A DNA stretch of 43,507 nucleotides, taken from the IMG/VR virus record IMGVR_UViG_3300028394_000128, positions 1 to 43,507 of that record; one strand, 5' to 3'. The translations under genes were made by a program, and so were the position numbers. The stretch comes from a virus. The notes under the pieces were generated by a model. The model was not told the origin of the DNA and searched no databases. It was given only the letters and a program-made list of their open reading frames with translations. Positions 1 to 8,523 of this stretch are shown here, one piece after another. How positions within the stretch are numbered: the stretch's first letter is position 1; every line of letters starts with the position of its first letter.

Positions 1-124
1 TGAAAATAAACATATTTTCGCGGATTGTTCCAGGCGAGCGCAAACCTTGCATCGGCATCCCCCCTACTGCCCAAAAAATTAAAAAAAATTTTTCAAAAAA
101 GGGTAGTTGTGTTAGGATGTAGCT
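1..124. other. Leader upstream of the portal gene
   Basis: No gene seen. The stretch holds a run of A and T tracts around 76-106 and a ribosome binding site (AGGA at 115-118) that fits the portal start at 125. It shares no sequence with the repeat at the right end of the window, so I cannot tell whether the two ends join. Confidence 0.5.
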
Positions 125-1681
125 ATGGGAATCTACGCCTCTCTCAAATCTCTGGTTCGCTCACGGACTCCATACTATGGGTGGGGTGGCCAAGGTGGTG
201 GCTATCGACCATACACGGTAGTGCTGCCCGGCACTACGTATGATTACGGCCCATTGATGGCGATGGGCTTATGGAAAAACGCGACTGTTGCGTCTGGGAT
301 CCACTGGCTGTCGAGGAACTGGACTGTTCCGCATTTGCAGGTGGTAAGGGTGGGCAGCGATGGGATCAAGGAACCGATCCGCGACCATCCTGCTTTAGGA
401 TTATTGCGTAGGCCCCACAAGAGGGTAGGCGAATCTGCGTTCATTGGAACGTATGTGAGGGATCAGATATGCTATGGGAACAACTGGATTGAGAAAGTTC
501 GCAACGGTCTTGGCGAACCTGTTGAGTTAAAGCATTGGCGACCTGACCGTGTGAATCCAATTTACCCAACAGACGGCTCAGAGTATTTGACATACTGGCG
601 TTACAACATTAACGGAAGCTTCCTTGACGTACAGCCTGACAACGTAATTCACGTAAGGCAGTACATAGACATGGATCAAGACCGTTCGGGCTGGTGTCCA
701 CTACATGCGGCTATCAGGGCGATAGCGACTCTTAATGAGGCGCAAACTTACACTGCATCTCTGCTTAGGAATTTTGGTGTACCTGGGATGATAGCGACTC
801 CAAAAGGGGATTTTACGGTAAATTCAGAAGATGCTTTGGCGATCAAGCAAAAGCTTCAAGACGCGACATCTGGTGATGAGCGTGGTGGCGTAGTAGTGCT
901 TACGGGTGCGTATGACATTGTAAAATCTGGAATGACGCCAGAGGAGATTGGTCTGCACTTGATAACAAAGGTTCCGCAAGCGGAAGTTTTGTCTGTAATG
1001 GGACTGAATCCTGACGTACTTGGATTGAACGTCGAAAACTCTGGTGCTTACGGAAGTTATGCAGAGGCGATCCGGGCGGCTTACGTGCATGGATTGATAC
1101 CGCTTCAAAAGACGTTTGCGGATGAAATGACGCACCAGTTATTGGTCGATTTTGAAGATCCAGAGGATGTAAGGGCAGGTAGGATAAAATTCAGTTTTGA
1201 CTATTCTCCTGTTGAAGAACTGGATGATCGGGAACAGATATCTGCAAACCGTGCGATAAGGCTTTTTGCTGGCGGTGTTACGACTTTAAACGAGTCGAGG
1301 GATATTGTAGGCAAGGGCAAGTCGGATTCGGCTGATGCGGACTTGGTTGGAATTGACAGGGACAAACTTCGTGCGGAGATGATTCCTCAAGGGAAAGTTT
1401 CTGAGGGCGACAATATTGGGTCGATAAAAGTTCCTCCCAGTGGCATGGAGAGGTCGAAGATTGAAGGCGAGAGAAACAGCGACCCGTTGAGTCCAAGCCG
1501 GTCGGGTGTGAACAAATCCGCCTCTTCTTTGCCGTGGTATCACGCTATGATGGAAGGGATTAGCGAAATTGAAAACACTTTGGATTCCGATGATTCCGAT
1601 GATTCTGCGGTCAATGAGTGGGTAGTTCCAGAAGTGAACAGTCAGCCATTAGATTCTATGGAGACATCGCAAAATGCCTGA
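125..1681 (+). CDS. Phage portal protein, HK97 type
   Basis: The 518-residue product matches the HK97-type portal family, whose dodecameric ring sits at the packaging vertex, docks the terminase and lets DNA through. Family-like segments visible are YGNNWIEKVR near residue 118, the phrase NVIHVRQYIDMDQDRSGWCP near 180, and NPDVLGLNVENSGAYGSYAEA in the region near 300. The C-terminal 100 residues are Ser/Asp rich and low in complexity, as is common in portals. The ATG follows an AGGA site. Its last 8 bases overlap the next gene. Portal normally lies beside terminase and protease; here the protease is about 8.5 kb downstream and terminase lies at 30.3-32.2 kb, so the packaging/head module is split. 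Confidence 0.93.
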   Translation: MGIYASLKSLVRSRTPYYGWGGQGGGYRPYTVVLPGTTYDYGPLMAMGLWKNATVASGIHWLSRNWTVPHLQVVRVGSDGIKEPIRDHPALGLLRRPHKRVGESAFIGTYVRDQICYGNNWIEKVRNGLGEPVELKHWRPDRVNPIYPTDGSEYLTYWRYNINGSFLDVQPDNVIHVRQYIDMDQDRSGWCPLHAAIRAIATLNEAQTYTASLLRNFGVPGMIATPKGDFTVNSEDALAIKQKLQDATSGDERGGVVVLTGAYDIVKSGMTPEEIGLHLITKVPQAEVLSVMGLNPDVLGLNVENSGAYGSYAEAIRAAYVHGLIPLQKTFADEMTHQLLVDFEDPEDVRAGRIKFSFDYSPVEELDDREQISANRAIRLFAGGVTTLNESRDIVGKGKSDSADADLVGIDRDKLRAEMIPQGKVSEGDNIGSIKVPPSGMERSKIEGERNSDPLSPSRSGVNKSASSLPWYHAMMEGISEIENTLDSDDSDDSAVNEWVVPEVNSQPLDSMETSQNA

Positions 1682-2012
1682 TATTAATTTCCTTCCAACG
1701 ACATTGAATATATCGGCAATTGCTGGCGATGACGTAAGATTTATTGTTTCTGTAACCACAGGAACAAACTGTTCAGACACGTTTGTGAATATAGCAAACA
1801 CGACATTTGCTTCTGCTTTCAAAACAACAAACACAACATACAACGCAACGATATCGTCAAATGTGACTACGGGGAACGTGACGGTAACATTCTCAGATAC
1901 GCAAACTTTGGCGGCGGGTGCTGGCAATTGGCGATGGTGGATGACGTTTACGGATTCGGACATTACACGCACAAGAATCTTGGGCGATTTTAAGGTGATA
2001 AGTCGTGCCTGA
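1674..2012 (+). CDS. Small beta-rich virion protein, function unknown
   Basis: A 112-residue Thr/Asn-rich protein with alternating hydrophobic residues and a W-R-W-W-M stretch near residue 87. The composition suggests an Ig-like or baseplate-upper-protein-like beta sandwich of the kind often placed ahead of tail fibre genes. It overlaps the portal gene by 8 bases and the next gene by 8, so it is translationally coupled to both. I do not recognise a family; a role in the adhesion apparatus is inferred from position only. Confidence 0.75.
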   Translation: MPDINFLPTTLNISAIAGDDVRFIVSVTTGTNCSDTFVNIANTTFASAFKTTNTTYNATISSNVTTGNVTVTFSDTQTLAAGAGNWRWWMTFTDSDITRTRILGDFKVISRA

Positions 2013-2874
2013 TCCAACTGACGGAAACTACAGGGTTACGGTAAAGGTGGAGCCAACTCCATCTGTAATAATTGCTAATCCAGCTAATCAAAACTACACG
2101 GTAAAAGTAGATTCGACTCAATCTGCAAAAATTGGCGTTGGCTTGCAAGGGCCTATTGGTGCAACTGGCCCGCAAGGCGCAACTGGCCCACAAGGTGCGT
2201 CGTATACGCTCCCTATAGCCACAAACGGCACTCTTGGCGGTGTGATTGTCGGCGGCAACCTGACAATTAGTGGGAATGGGGTTTTAAGTGCCCAATCTTC
2301 AGCATGGGGAAATATTACAGGCGTGCCAAATATTACAACAGGCGACGACGGTACAATCAATATTTATGGTGCTGTTCAACAAACAACCGGCATACGAGCA
2401 AATGCCACACTGTCCACGTTTTTTCAAGTTACTACTGGATCAAACCTAGTATTTGCTGGAGAAAATGCAAATATGGTTTATGGCGGGAATGCAAATATGA
2501 CATCTTTCCAGAGCGATCAATATTCACTTGTTTTCAGAAGCCAAACCAGAAACAGGCGTCTTTCGTTAGGACATTTAGGCTCCCCAAATCCATTTACGAC
2601 GCAGGGGGTTTATATGACGAATGTTGACAATACCGGCACAACCTCACAACTTGATCGAGTACAAGCAGGCGTCTTTTACTCAAAATATTGCATGATGCTT
2701 GAGCATATCGATGGGAATTCTACGGGGGGAGGCACATCGCAAATGCTGATAAATTCCGGCCATGTCGAGCTAAGATATACGCAACCATTGACGCCATACA
2801 GTCTTTTAACCCTAGCACAATGTGATGCACGATACGTCAAAATTGTTGCACCGAGAGGCAATGGTACAGGATGA
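2005..2874 (+). CDS. Collagen-like tail fibre protein
   Basis: The 289-residue protein begins at a GTG overlapping the previous stop. Residues about 48-66 form a short collagen-like Gly-X-Y run (GPIGATGPQGATGPQGAS), a trimerising element common in phage fibres. The C-terminus carries LAQCDARYVK, a form of the short D-x-RY motif seen in many tail fibre proteins and repeated as YADGRY in the next gene. Likely a trimeric fibre or receptor-binding component. The Gly-X-Y run is very short, so it probably only registers the trimer. Overlaps the next gene by four bases (ATGA). Confidence 0.8.
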   Translation: MPDPTDGNYRVTVKVEPTPSVIIANPANQNYTVKVDSTQSAKIGVGLQGPIGATGPQGATGPQGASYTLPIATNGTLGGVIVGGNLTISGNGVLSAQSSAWGNITGVPNITTGDDGTINIYGAVQQTTGIRANATLSTFFQVTTGSNLVFAGENANMVYGGNANMTSFQSDQYSLVFRSQTRNRRLSLGHLGSPNPFTTQGVYMTNVDNTGTTSQLDRVQAGVFYSKYCMMLEHIDGNSTGGGTSQMLINSGHVELRYTQPLTPYSLLTLAQCDARYVKIVAPRGNGTG

Positions 2875-3275
2875 GTATATTAGAGCAACAACATGAAGGC
2901 TTTATCCAGTATTTTGGATCAAATGGAAGCCATTGCGCTGGTGGATACAGATACTTCACAATCCAAACTTTGCAGCCTAACCCAAACGGGACATCAACAC
3001 TTCAAGATTACCACGTTGCAAACGCTATTACGGTCTATTCTGCTGCAAACAATTACACTTCGTACTCTGCGATAGATCTTTATCCGGACGGTAATATCAC
3101 CATAACGGCTTCTTCGTCCACTTTAAACAATATAACAATCTGGTCAGCCAACTCGATCCTGACCCAGTCTTATGCCGACGGTCGATATGCCGCAATTTCT
3201 ACCACAATTGACGGTGGGACAGCAACAACCACCAACACAGGCTCTTACGATGGCGGGAGTGCAACAGCAAACTAA
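2871..3275 (+). CDS. Tail fibre segment protein
   Basis: A 134-residue protein ending in a Gly/Thr-rich tail. It carries LTQSYADGRYAAIS near residue 110, the same D-x-RY motif found at the end of the preceding fibre gene, so the two look like modular pieces of one adhesion system. Its start overlaps the upstream stop as ATGA, and its stop shares one base with the next start (TAATG). No enzymatic motif is visible. Role as a fibre or fibre cap is inferred from motif and position. Confidence 0.75.
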   Translation: MSILEQQHEGFIQYFGSNGSHCAGGYRYFTIQTLQPNPNGTSTLQDYHVANAITVYSAANNYTSYSAIDLYPDGNITITASSSTLNNITIWSANSILTQSYADGRYAAISTTIDGGTATTTNTGSYDGGSATAN

Positions 3276-4033
3276 TGGCACTAATACAAGTCAGACGCGA
3301 CACCGCCGCCGCTTGGACATCAGCCAACACCACGTTGGCAACGGGTGAAATCGGTTTTGAAACCGACACCGGGAAATACAAAATCGGCAACGGGACGGCA
3401 TGGTCGGCACTCGGTTACGCAGCCGCCAGAGCCTACAGCGACCTGACGGGCACGCCAAATCTGACGGTCTATTTGACCACAGCGAACGCATCCACGACTT
3501 ATCAGCCTCTGGGCAATTATGCAACCACATCATGCCTGACGTTTAGCAATATTACTGGCAAGCCAACAACGCTATCAGGCTATGGCATCACGGACGGCTA
3601 CAGCACAAGCAACCCTTCCGGCTACATCACTGCTGGCGCAAACAGCTTTACAGGCGCGCAGAACCTACAGGATAACGAACTGATCCGAGCCAAGATCAGG
3701 GACTATTCCGAAACGGTCTCCAGCCCAACGATCTCAGCCGGAACGCTCACGCTCAATCTTGAAACGTCCAATATCTTTACGGTCAGCCTCAATGCTGCCA
3801 TCACCACACTGACGATCAGCAATACTCCTGCAAGCGGTTCTGGCGGCTCATTCACTTTGATATTTACGGCTGACGGAACAGCACGGGCAGTCACTTGGCC
3901 TGCGGCTATCAAATGGGCGGGCGGAACTGCTCCAACGCTCACATCGACTTCCGGTAAGGCCGATACCTTTGCATTCCTTACCAGCAATGGTGGGACGAGT
4001 TGGCAAGCGTACGTTGGAGGCCAGAACTTCTAA
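3275..4033 (+). CDS. Tail fibre protein with Mtd-N-like head domain
   Basis: The 252-residue protein opens with LIQVRRDTAAAWTSANTTLA and then GEIGFETDTGKYKIGNGTAW, the pattern of the phage major-tropism-determinant N-terminal domain, which caps many tail fibre and appendage proteins. A repeat-rich centre (GYGITDGY near 107) is followed by a C-terminal beta domain with LTLNLETSNIFTVSL and an AVTWPAAIKWAGGTAP stretch typical of fibre tips. It belongs to a run of five coupled fibre-like genes; the next gene begins at the TAATG junction. Probably a receptor-binding or fibre-extending subunit. Confidence 0.85.
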   Translation: MALIQVRRDTAAAWTSANTTLATGEIGFETDTGKYKIGNGTAWSALGYAAARAYSDLTGTPNLTVYLTTANASTTYQPLGNYATTSCLTFSNITGKPTTLSGYGITDGYSTSNPSGYITAGANSFTGAQNLQDNELIRAKIRDYSETVSSPTISAGTLTLNLETSNIFTVSLNAAITTLTISNTPASGSGGSFTLIFTADGTARAVTWPAAIKWAGGTAPTLTSTSGKADTFAFLTSNGGTSWQAYVGGQNF

Positions 4034-5268
4034 TGATTGCCACAAGGCTTCGCCAAAAAAACGCAGGACAAACGCCAAGCGAGTGGACCCTAGGCATACA
4101 AACCACTGCGGTCAGCCAATCGTTTGGAATGAACCTACAAAACGGGACGGGCTTTTCTGTTTCGATTGATTGGGGAGACGGATCAGCCGCAGAAGTCTTT
4201 TCCACCACGGGGATTAAAACGCACACGTATTCCGCGATTGGGGCGTATAGCATACGCATGACCTGTACTGGCCTTTGTAACATGGCCGTAGCTAGTACAA
4301 ACCCGGGGCTTGTCGTTTCCACTTCAGCGATTCCACCGGCATTTTCCACAGGAGGTGGAACGCCATTCAGCAGCACGTTTCTACAATGTGCCAACTTGGC
4401 AAGCGTCCCGGAAGACGTTTTTTGGTACACCGGGACTGCAATTACTAGCAACTCATTTAACCAGACGTTTAAAGGCTGTACATCATTAAACAATATATCC
4501 GCAAGACTGTTCGAGAAGGCTATAAGCGCAAGTAGCACTGCGTTTACTAGCACGTTTGAGCAATGCACGGGCCTGACAAGTATCCCAGCGGACCTGTTCC
4601 GTTATAATATCGGGCTGACCACCCAGGCATTCCAAAGCGCATTCCAGCAATGCACAGGCCTGACCAGTATCCCAGAAGACCTATTCCGCTATAATATTGG
4701 ACTAAGCACCTTAGCATTTATTTCCACTTTCCGAAATTGCACGGCCCTTACCAGTATCCCTGCAGACCTGTTCCGTTATAATACCGGGCTAACCTCGCAG
4801 CCATTTTCAAACACGTTTTTTGGCTGCGCGAGCCTAACTAGCATCCCTACAGACCTATTCCGCTACAATGCTGGAATAACAACCTCAGCGTTCAGTTCTA
4901 CTTTTCGAGATTGCACAGGACTTACCACGATTTCCGTGGATCTGTTTCGCTACAATGCTGGAATAACAACTTCAGCATTCAGCGCGACATTTATGGGCTG
5001 TACCGGTTTAAGCGGGTACGCAGTCCAATCGGATCTTTTAAGGTATAACACATTAATGTCAGGCACATCCACTGCATCAAGCATGTTTAGCGGTGTCGCG
5101 TTAAACACGGTTGCATATAGCAATCTGCTGATCTCGCTGAATACCTACCTGACCGCAAGCAGTTTGGGGTTTGGTGGAGGCCTATCAAAATACGACACGT
5201 CCGCAACAACAGCAAGAGCCGCTCTAGTTGCAAGAAGTTGGTCTATTGTAGACGGAGGAGCAGCTTAA
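4033..5268 (+). CDS. BspA/DUF285-like repeat adhesin, probable receptor-binding protein
   Basis: I chose the ATG at 4033, which shares its A with the previous TAA, giving 411 residues. The N-terminus (about 25-85) has SVSIDWGDGS, a PKD-like strand pattern. From about residue 115 to 345 there are seven or eight repeats of about 32 residues built on CTGLTSIPADLFRYN and xAFxSTFxxC, the pattern of BspA/DUF285 leucine-rich-like repeats found in surface proteins. The repeat is also visible in DNA at about 96-bp spacing. Such repeats are mostly known from bacterial and protist surface adhesins; in a fibre cluster this is a candidate host-recognition protein. Its C-terminus is a separate Ala/Ser-rich domain. 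Confidence 0.82.
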   Translation: MIATRLRQKNAGQTPSEWTLGIQTTAVSQSFGMNLQNGTGFSVSIDWGDGSAAEVFSTTGIKTHTYSAIGAYSIRMTCTGLCNMAVASTNPGLVVSTSAIPPAFSTGGGTPFSSTFLQCANLASVPEDVFWYTGTAITSNSFNQTFKGCTSLNNISARLFEKAISASSTAFTSTFEQCTGLTSIPADLFRYNIGLTTQAFQSAFQQCTGLTSIPEDLFRYNIGLSTLAFISTFRNCTALTSIPADLFRYNTGLTSQPFSNTFFGCASLTSIPTDLFRYNAGITTSAFSSTFRDCTGLTTISVDLFRYNAGITTSAFSATFMGCTGLSGYAVQSDLLRYNTLMSGTSTASSMFSGVALNTVAYSNLLISLNTYLTASSLGFGGGLSKYDTSATTARAALVARSWSIVDGGAA

Positions 5269-5269
5269 A

Positions 5270-5824
5270 ATGTATTGCCAGATCATCGCTAACGTCATTC
5301 AAGAGCCTCAAAACCTGCCGATTGTATTTGGAAACGTCAGCAATTTCCATCTATTGACAAACCCTGAACTAGCCAGATATGGCTGGTATCCTTTCATGAT
5401 GACGGCTCCGCCAATCATCAATCCAGCAGTGCAAAAGCTAACCGAACGGCGAACATTCAGCGGCGTCGTGGTATTGCAATCGTGGTCAGCATCAACGATG
5501 ACAGCGGCTGAGGCTCTGGCTTATGCAACCGCAACATTGACGGATATCGCAAACGCAATCGACTCGTTTTTGGACCAAGCAGTACAACCTGCTTACAAAA
5601 CAATTGTCTCGGCCAAAAGCTGGCTAAGCAGCAGCGAGCCAAAATGGGCAGCCGAGGCAAGTCAAGCCAACGCTTATTCAGATCTTGTGTGGATCAAGCA
5701 CAAGAATCTCATTGCGGCTGTTGAGGCCGGTACTCAGCAAGTACCAACAAAGGCCGCATTCTTTGAACAATTTCCACCACTCTGGCCACCACCACCATCC
5801 AATGGAAACGGGCCTCTCGTATGA
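5270..5824 (+). CDS. Tail-associated protein, possible fibre chaperone
   Basis: The 184-residue protein follows the adhesin by one base with a strong GGAGGAG site upstream. The N-terminus (NFHLLTNPELARYGWYPF) resembles the start of small proteins found directly after fibre genes. The middle is helical, with WSASTMTAAEALAYATATL, and the C-terminus is proline-rich (PPLWPPPPSNG). Position after the receptor-binding gene suggests a fibre assembly factor or attachment protein; that is inference, as I do not recognise a catalytic motif. Its stop overlaps the next start as ATGA. Confidence 0.75.
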   Translation: MYCQIIANVIQEPQNLPIVFGNVSNFHLLTNPELARYGWYPFMMTAPPIINPAVQKLTERRTFSGVVVLQSWSASTMTAAEALAYATATLTDIANAIDSFLDQAVQPAYKTIVSAKSWLSSSEPKWAAEASQANAYSDLVWIKHKNLIAAVEAGTQQVPTKAAFFEQFPPLWPPPPSNGNGPLV

Positions 5825-6354
5825 TCTTTGCAACCCTCACAACGCTGATTCTTGCGTTCATGCCACCGCCTTACGAGGCCACCGTCACAGACGTGCACGA
5901 TGGCGACACTATTAAAGTCACAGTTCCGGGCGAACCCGATAAAATCGAAATTCGGCTCTACGGTATCGACTGTCCGGAAATCAAAGTCAGCACAAAAATC
6001 GTTAATGGGAAACGAGTCGAAACCAAGTACGACAAAGGCACTCAGCCCTATGGCTTTATCGCTCGTGCCAAACTGTCGCAACTCATTTATGGCAAGAAAG
6101 TGACGGTAATTACCGAAACAAATGCCAAGACTTATGGCCGTACCGTCGCTCGCATCAAATGTGACGGAGTGGATATCAATACGGCCATGGTCGAGATGGG
6201 CATGGCACACTGGTACGAACAATATGCCAAGCACGATACCGAATTGCAATCGGCACAAACTAAAGCCAAAGCAGCCAAGATAGGTATCTGGATCGACCCT
6301 AATACTATTGCACCTTGGGAATTCAGGAAGAAGAAAAAGGAGGCGACAAAGTGA
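5821..6354 (+). CDS. Thermonuclease-like (SNase) secreted nuclease
   Basis: A 177-residue staphylococcal-nuclease-fold enzyme, a Ca-dependent cleaver of DNA and RNA. Active-site residues are present: DGDT at 27-30, RLYGIDCPE with Arg45, Asp50 and Glu53, and YGRTVAR with Arg107, equivalent to Arg35, Asp40, Glu43 and Arg87 of nuclease. The first 14 residues (ATLTTLILAFM) look like a short signal or membrane anchor, so it may act in the envelope or outside the cell. It sits between fibre genes and small membrane proteins; it could degrade host nucleic acid at lysis or clear DNA released from lysed cells. Confidence 0.9.
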   Translation: MIFATLTTLILAFMPPPYEATVTDVHDGDTIKVTVPGEPDKIEIRLYGIDCPEIKVSTKIVNGKRVETKYDKGTQPYGFIARAKLSQLIYGKKVTVITETNAKTYGRTVARIKCDGVDINTAMVEMGMAHWYEQYAKHDTELQSAQTKAKAAKIGIWIDPNTIAPWEFRKKKKEATK

Positions 6355-6566
6355 ACGACTGGATAGGCCAGATCAATCGTGCGCAGGCACGTGCGACAGC
6401 GATCAGAGCCATCGGAGCGGGCCTTGTGGCTGTTCTGGGCGTGATTGCAAGCGATGCGCCGCTGTATGTCTCGGCAGCAACGCCAGCGGGCGTAATCATT
6501 GCTGTTGTGATCGCTCAATTGCAAAGTTACCTATCAAGCGGGGTCAATCCGCCTGGGGGTAAGTAG
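6351..6566 (+). CDS. Small membrane protein, holin candidate
   Basis: Start chosen at GTG 6351 because AAGGAGG lies just upstream and the start overlaps the nuclease stop (GTGA). The 71-residue product begins with a charged helix and then has two hydrophobic stretches (AIGAGLVAVLGVIA and AGVIIAVVIAQL) separated by a short turn. That is the layout of a small class II holin-like protein. It is followed two bases later by another small membrane protein. Assignment as holin is inference from size, topology and neighbours. Confidence 0.72.
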   Translation: MNDWIGQINRAQARATAIRAIGAGLVAVLGVIASDAPLYVSAATPAGVIIAVVIAQLQSYLSSGVNPPGGK

Positions 6567-6567
6567 G

Positions 6568-6840
6568 ATGCAAACGCCTGAAATTCCGGCTTCCTCTGAT
6601 TATTCCATTCTCACAATCCCCATTTGGGCCGTATATTCCGGTTGGACGATTGCGGACATCGCAGTTCAGCCGGAGGAATCAGTTGTGATTGCATTGATCA
6701 GATCCATTCCAGCACTGCTGGCAACAGCAGCGGGCGTAATACAGGCGATCTACTCGATTCGCTTGAAGCGTGAAAAAATGGCATTGGAGCGGGAATTAAA
6801 ACTCAAAGAACTTGAGCGACGATTTCCAACGCCAGAATGA
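6568..6840 (+). CDS. Small membrane protein with charged tail, lysis-module candidate
   Basis: The 90-residue protein has two hydrophobic segments (SILTIPIWAVYSGWTIADIA and the region around IALIRSIPALLATAAGVIQA) and a strongly charged helical C-terminus (KREKMALERELKLKELE). This topology fits a holin, antiholin or spanin partner. A GGATG-spaced start two bases after the previous stop indicates coupling. A perfect hairpin follows immediately. No family recognised. Confidence 0.72.
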   Translation: MQTPEIPASSDYSILTIPIWAVYSGWTIADIAVQPEESVVIALIRSIPALLATAAGVIQAIYSIRLKREKMALERELKLKELERRFPTPE

Positions 6841-6848
6841 ATGTCCCT

Positions 6849-6878
6849 TATGTTCCCGAAAACTGTTTCGGGAACATA
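6849..6878 (+). terminator. Perfect 13-bp inverted repeat with ACTG loop
   Basis: Left arm 6849-6861 and right arm 6866-6878 are fully complementary around a four-base ACTG loop. It lies just after the stop of the membrane protein gene. There is no T-run after it, so it could be an RNA processing or stability element or a symmetric protein site rather than a simple intrinsic terminator. Confidence 0.55.
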
Positions 6879-6909
6879 CTTCCATACTCTTTGAAACAAG
6901 GCAATCGTC

Positions 6910-7131
6910 ATGCTCGAAATTCTCTTTGCAACCGCTGCTGAATGTCGTGAGGCTGCTTGCCAACCGGCAACACAAACAACGCATACCATCGTACAAACGC
7001 AACCGATCCAGCCGATTGTATTCTTGGCAATTGCTCAGCCAAAGTGGCGACCTCTGCCAAAGATCGGGCCGTTTCATCACGTTCGCAAATTTGCGGCTTA
7101 TTCGGCATGCACTTCCAAGGGATGCAAATGA
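6910..7131 (+). CDS. Small protein of unknown function
   Basis: A 73-residue product with an AAGG site upstream of its ATG. It contains repeated Gln-Pro-Ile elements (TQPIQPIVFLAIAQP) and several cysteines. Its stop overlaps the next start as ATGA, which supports translation. I recognise no family; the location suggests the lysis region. Confidence 0.55.
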   Translation: MLEILFATAAECREAACQPATQTTHTIVQTQPIQPIVFLAIAQPKWRPLPKIGPFHHVRKFAAYSACTSKGCK

Positions 7132-7415
7132 GTGAAGATCGAACCGTCAAGGAATTCTCGGCACATGATGAGTCACCACCCCCGCCACTAACAGGCGGGC
7201 CGGTGGGGTTCCCGATAGCATTCGCTCTGCTCTGGCCAGTGCTACGGTTGATTGTCGTACCACTCCTACGCAAGGTGCTGCCAGCCCTGCTGCGTAGGAT
7301 TGCCGATACGCTCGATTCAGGTGAGCCAGGCACGATTAGCGAAGACGAATTGATGAGCCTTGTGGATAGTCATAAGCAAGCCATACAGGGCCATTTTGAA
7401 AGCCACAAACCGTGA
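7128..7415 (+). CDS. Membrane-associated small protein
   Basis: Start set at ATG 7128, which overlaps the preceding stop and has AAGGG upstream; the frame is open further upstream but without a comparable site. The 95-residue product has a hydrophobic segment, FPIAFALLWPVLRLIVVPLL, then a basic region RKVLPALLRR and an acidic C-terminus. Probably one membrane span. Coupled to the following lipoprotein gene by GTGA, so it may be its inner-membrane partner, though no spanin family is recognised. Confidence 0.68.
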   Translation: MSEDRTVKEFSAHDESPPPPLTGGPVGFPIAFALLWPVLRLIVVPLLRKVLPALLRRIADTLDSGEPGTISEDELMSLVDSHKQAIQGHFESHKP

Positions 7416-7882
7416 TAATCCGGCTGCTTGCGGTACTCTTGATCGGTCTATCCGGCTGCACGTTTACCGTGAATTGCGGGTGCAGCACACCAGCCGTCAT
7501 GCCAGTCGTCACGCCAGCCGTTACGCCATCCGTCGTACCTGTCGTGACTCCAACGGTGACGCCATCGGTGGAGCCGGTCAAACCGCCAGAAACGCTTGCC
7601 AGCGGCGTCAAGTGGTTTGTTGTGGTCGTTGACCCTTCCGACATCTCGCAAGCGATCTGGCGAACTGACAGGGGCTTGCGAGATGCACTCAGTGCGAAAG
7701 GTGTCCAGATCCGGTCGTTTGTCTCGACCGAGGAGGATCTTGACCAGCTTGGATACCGTGCGACGGTACGGGGCGTGGGTGTACCGTGCGTGATACTTCA
7801 GGACGGAAACGGCAAGCTGGTCAAGGCGATACGACCGACCACCCTGGCGGACGTCGTGGCGATTGCGGAGGCCATTCGATGA
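7412..7882 (+). CDS. Phage lipoprotein with VTP spacer and globular domain
   Basis: The 156-residue protein starts at GTG 7412. LLIGLSGC is a clear lipobox with Cys16 as the predicted lipidated residue. A Val-Thr-Pro repeat spacer (about residues 27-55) follows, then a compact alpha/beta domain with KWFVVVVDPSD, GVQIRSF and VPCVILQDGNGKLV. The last segment resembles the strand after the cis-proline of thioredoxin-fold proteins, but no CxxC pair is present. It may be an outer-membrane spanin-like or superinfection-exclusion lipoprotein; both are inference. Stop overlaps the methyltransferase start (ATGA). Confidence 0.78.
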   Translation: MIIRLLAVLLIGLSGCTFTVNCGCSTPAVMPVVTPAVTPSVVPVVTPTVTPSVEPVKPPETLASGVKWFVVVVDPSDISQAIWRTDRGLRDALSAKGVQIRSFVSTEEDLDQLGYRATVRGVGVPCVILQDGNGKLVKAIRPTTLADVVAIAEAIR

Positions 7883-8523
7883 TTATTACAGGCGATTGCC
7901 TTGAGGTTATGAAGACGCTGGACGCAGGCTCGATTGATGCTATTGTGACTGATCCACCGTACGGGATGAAATACAAGTGTGACTCGACTCGATTCAGTGG
8001 CGGCAACAACAACAATCGGCGCCGGTCGCAAGGTGTGAAATGGCCTCGGATTTTGAACGATGATAAACCTTTCGATCCGACTCCATGGCTGGATTGGAAG
8101 AAAGTTATCATGTTTGGGGCCAATCATTTTGGCCAGAGATTGCCGGTTAGAACGACGCTGGTTTGGATCAAGCGGAATGAGCCAGCATATGGAACCTTTT
8201 TATCTGATGCTGAATTGGCTTGGATGAAAGGGGGTCACGGTGTTTATTGTTTTAAGGATATGAGTTATCAGGCGTCAAACCAGCGATTTCACCCGACCAC
8301 CAAGCCGGTTCCGCTGATGCGGTGGTGTATTCAAAAACTGAAGTTGAAGCCGGGCGCAACTATCCTTGATCCGTATTGCGGTTCAGGATCCACCGGCGTC
8401 GCGGCAATTTGTGAGGGGTTCAACTTTATCGGAATCGAGTTAAGTCCCGAATATGCCGAAATTGCCACCCGTCGCATTGAACACGAACGCAATCGAATGC
8501 CGTTATTGGAGGCTATTCGATGA
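7879..8523 (+). CDS. DNA N4/N6 methyltransferase, DPPY type
   Basis: Start chosen at ATG 7879, overlapping the lipoprotein stop, giving 214 residues. Motif IV TDPPYGM lies at 24-30 and the AdoMet-binding motif DPYCGSGSTG at about residue 165, followed by FIGIELSPEYAEIA. Motif IV before motif I gives the beta-class order. It would methylate adenine N6 or cytosine N4, most simply to protect phage DNA from host restriction. No restriction endonuclease is adjacent. The next gene, coupled by ATGA, is a PAPS-reductase-like protein, so a joint role in DNA modification should be considered. Confidence 0.92.
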   Translation: MIITGDCLEVMKTLDAGSIDAIVTDPPYGMKYKCDSTRFSGGNNNNRRRSQGVKWPRILNDDKPFDPTPWLDWKKVIMFGANHFGQRLPVRTTLVWIKRNEPAYGTFLSDAELAWMKGGHGVYCFKDMSYQASNQRFHPTTKPVPLMRWCIQKLKLKPGATILDPYCGSGSTGVAAICEGFNFIGIELSPEYAEIATRRIEHERNRMPLLEAIR

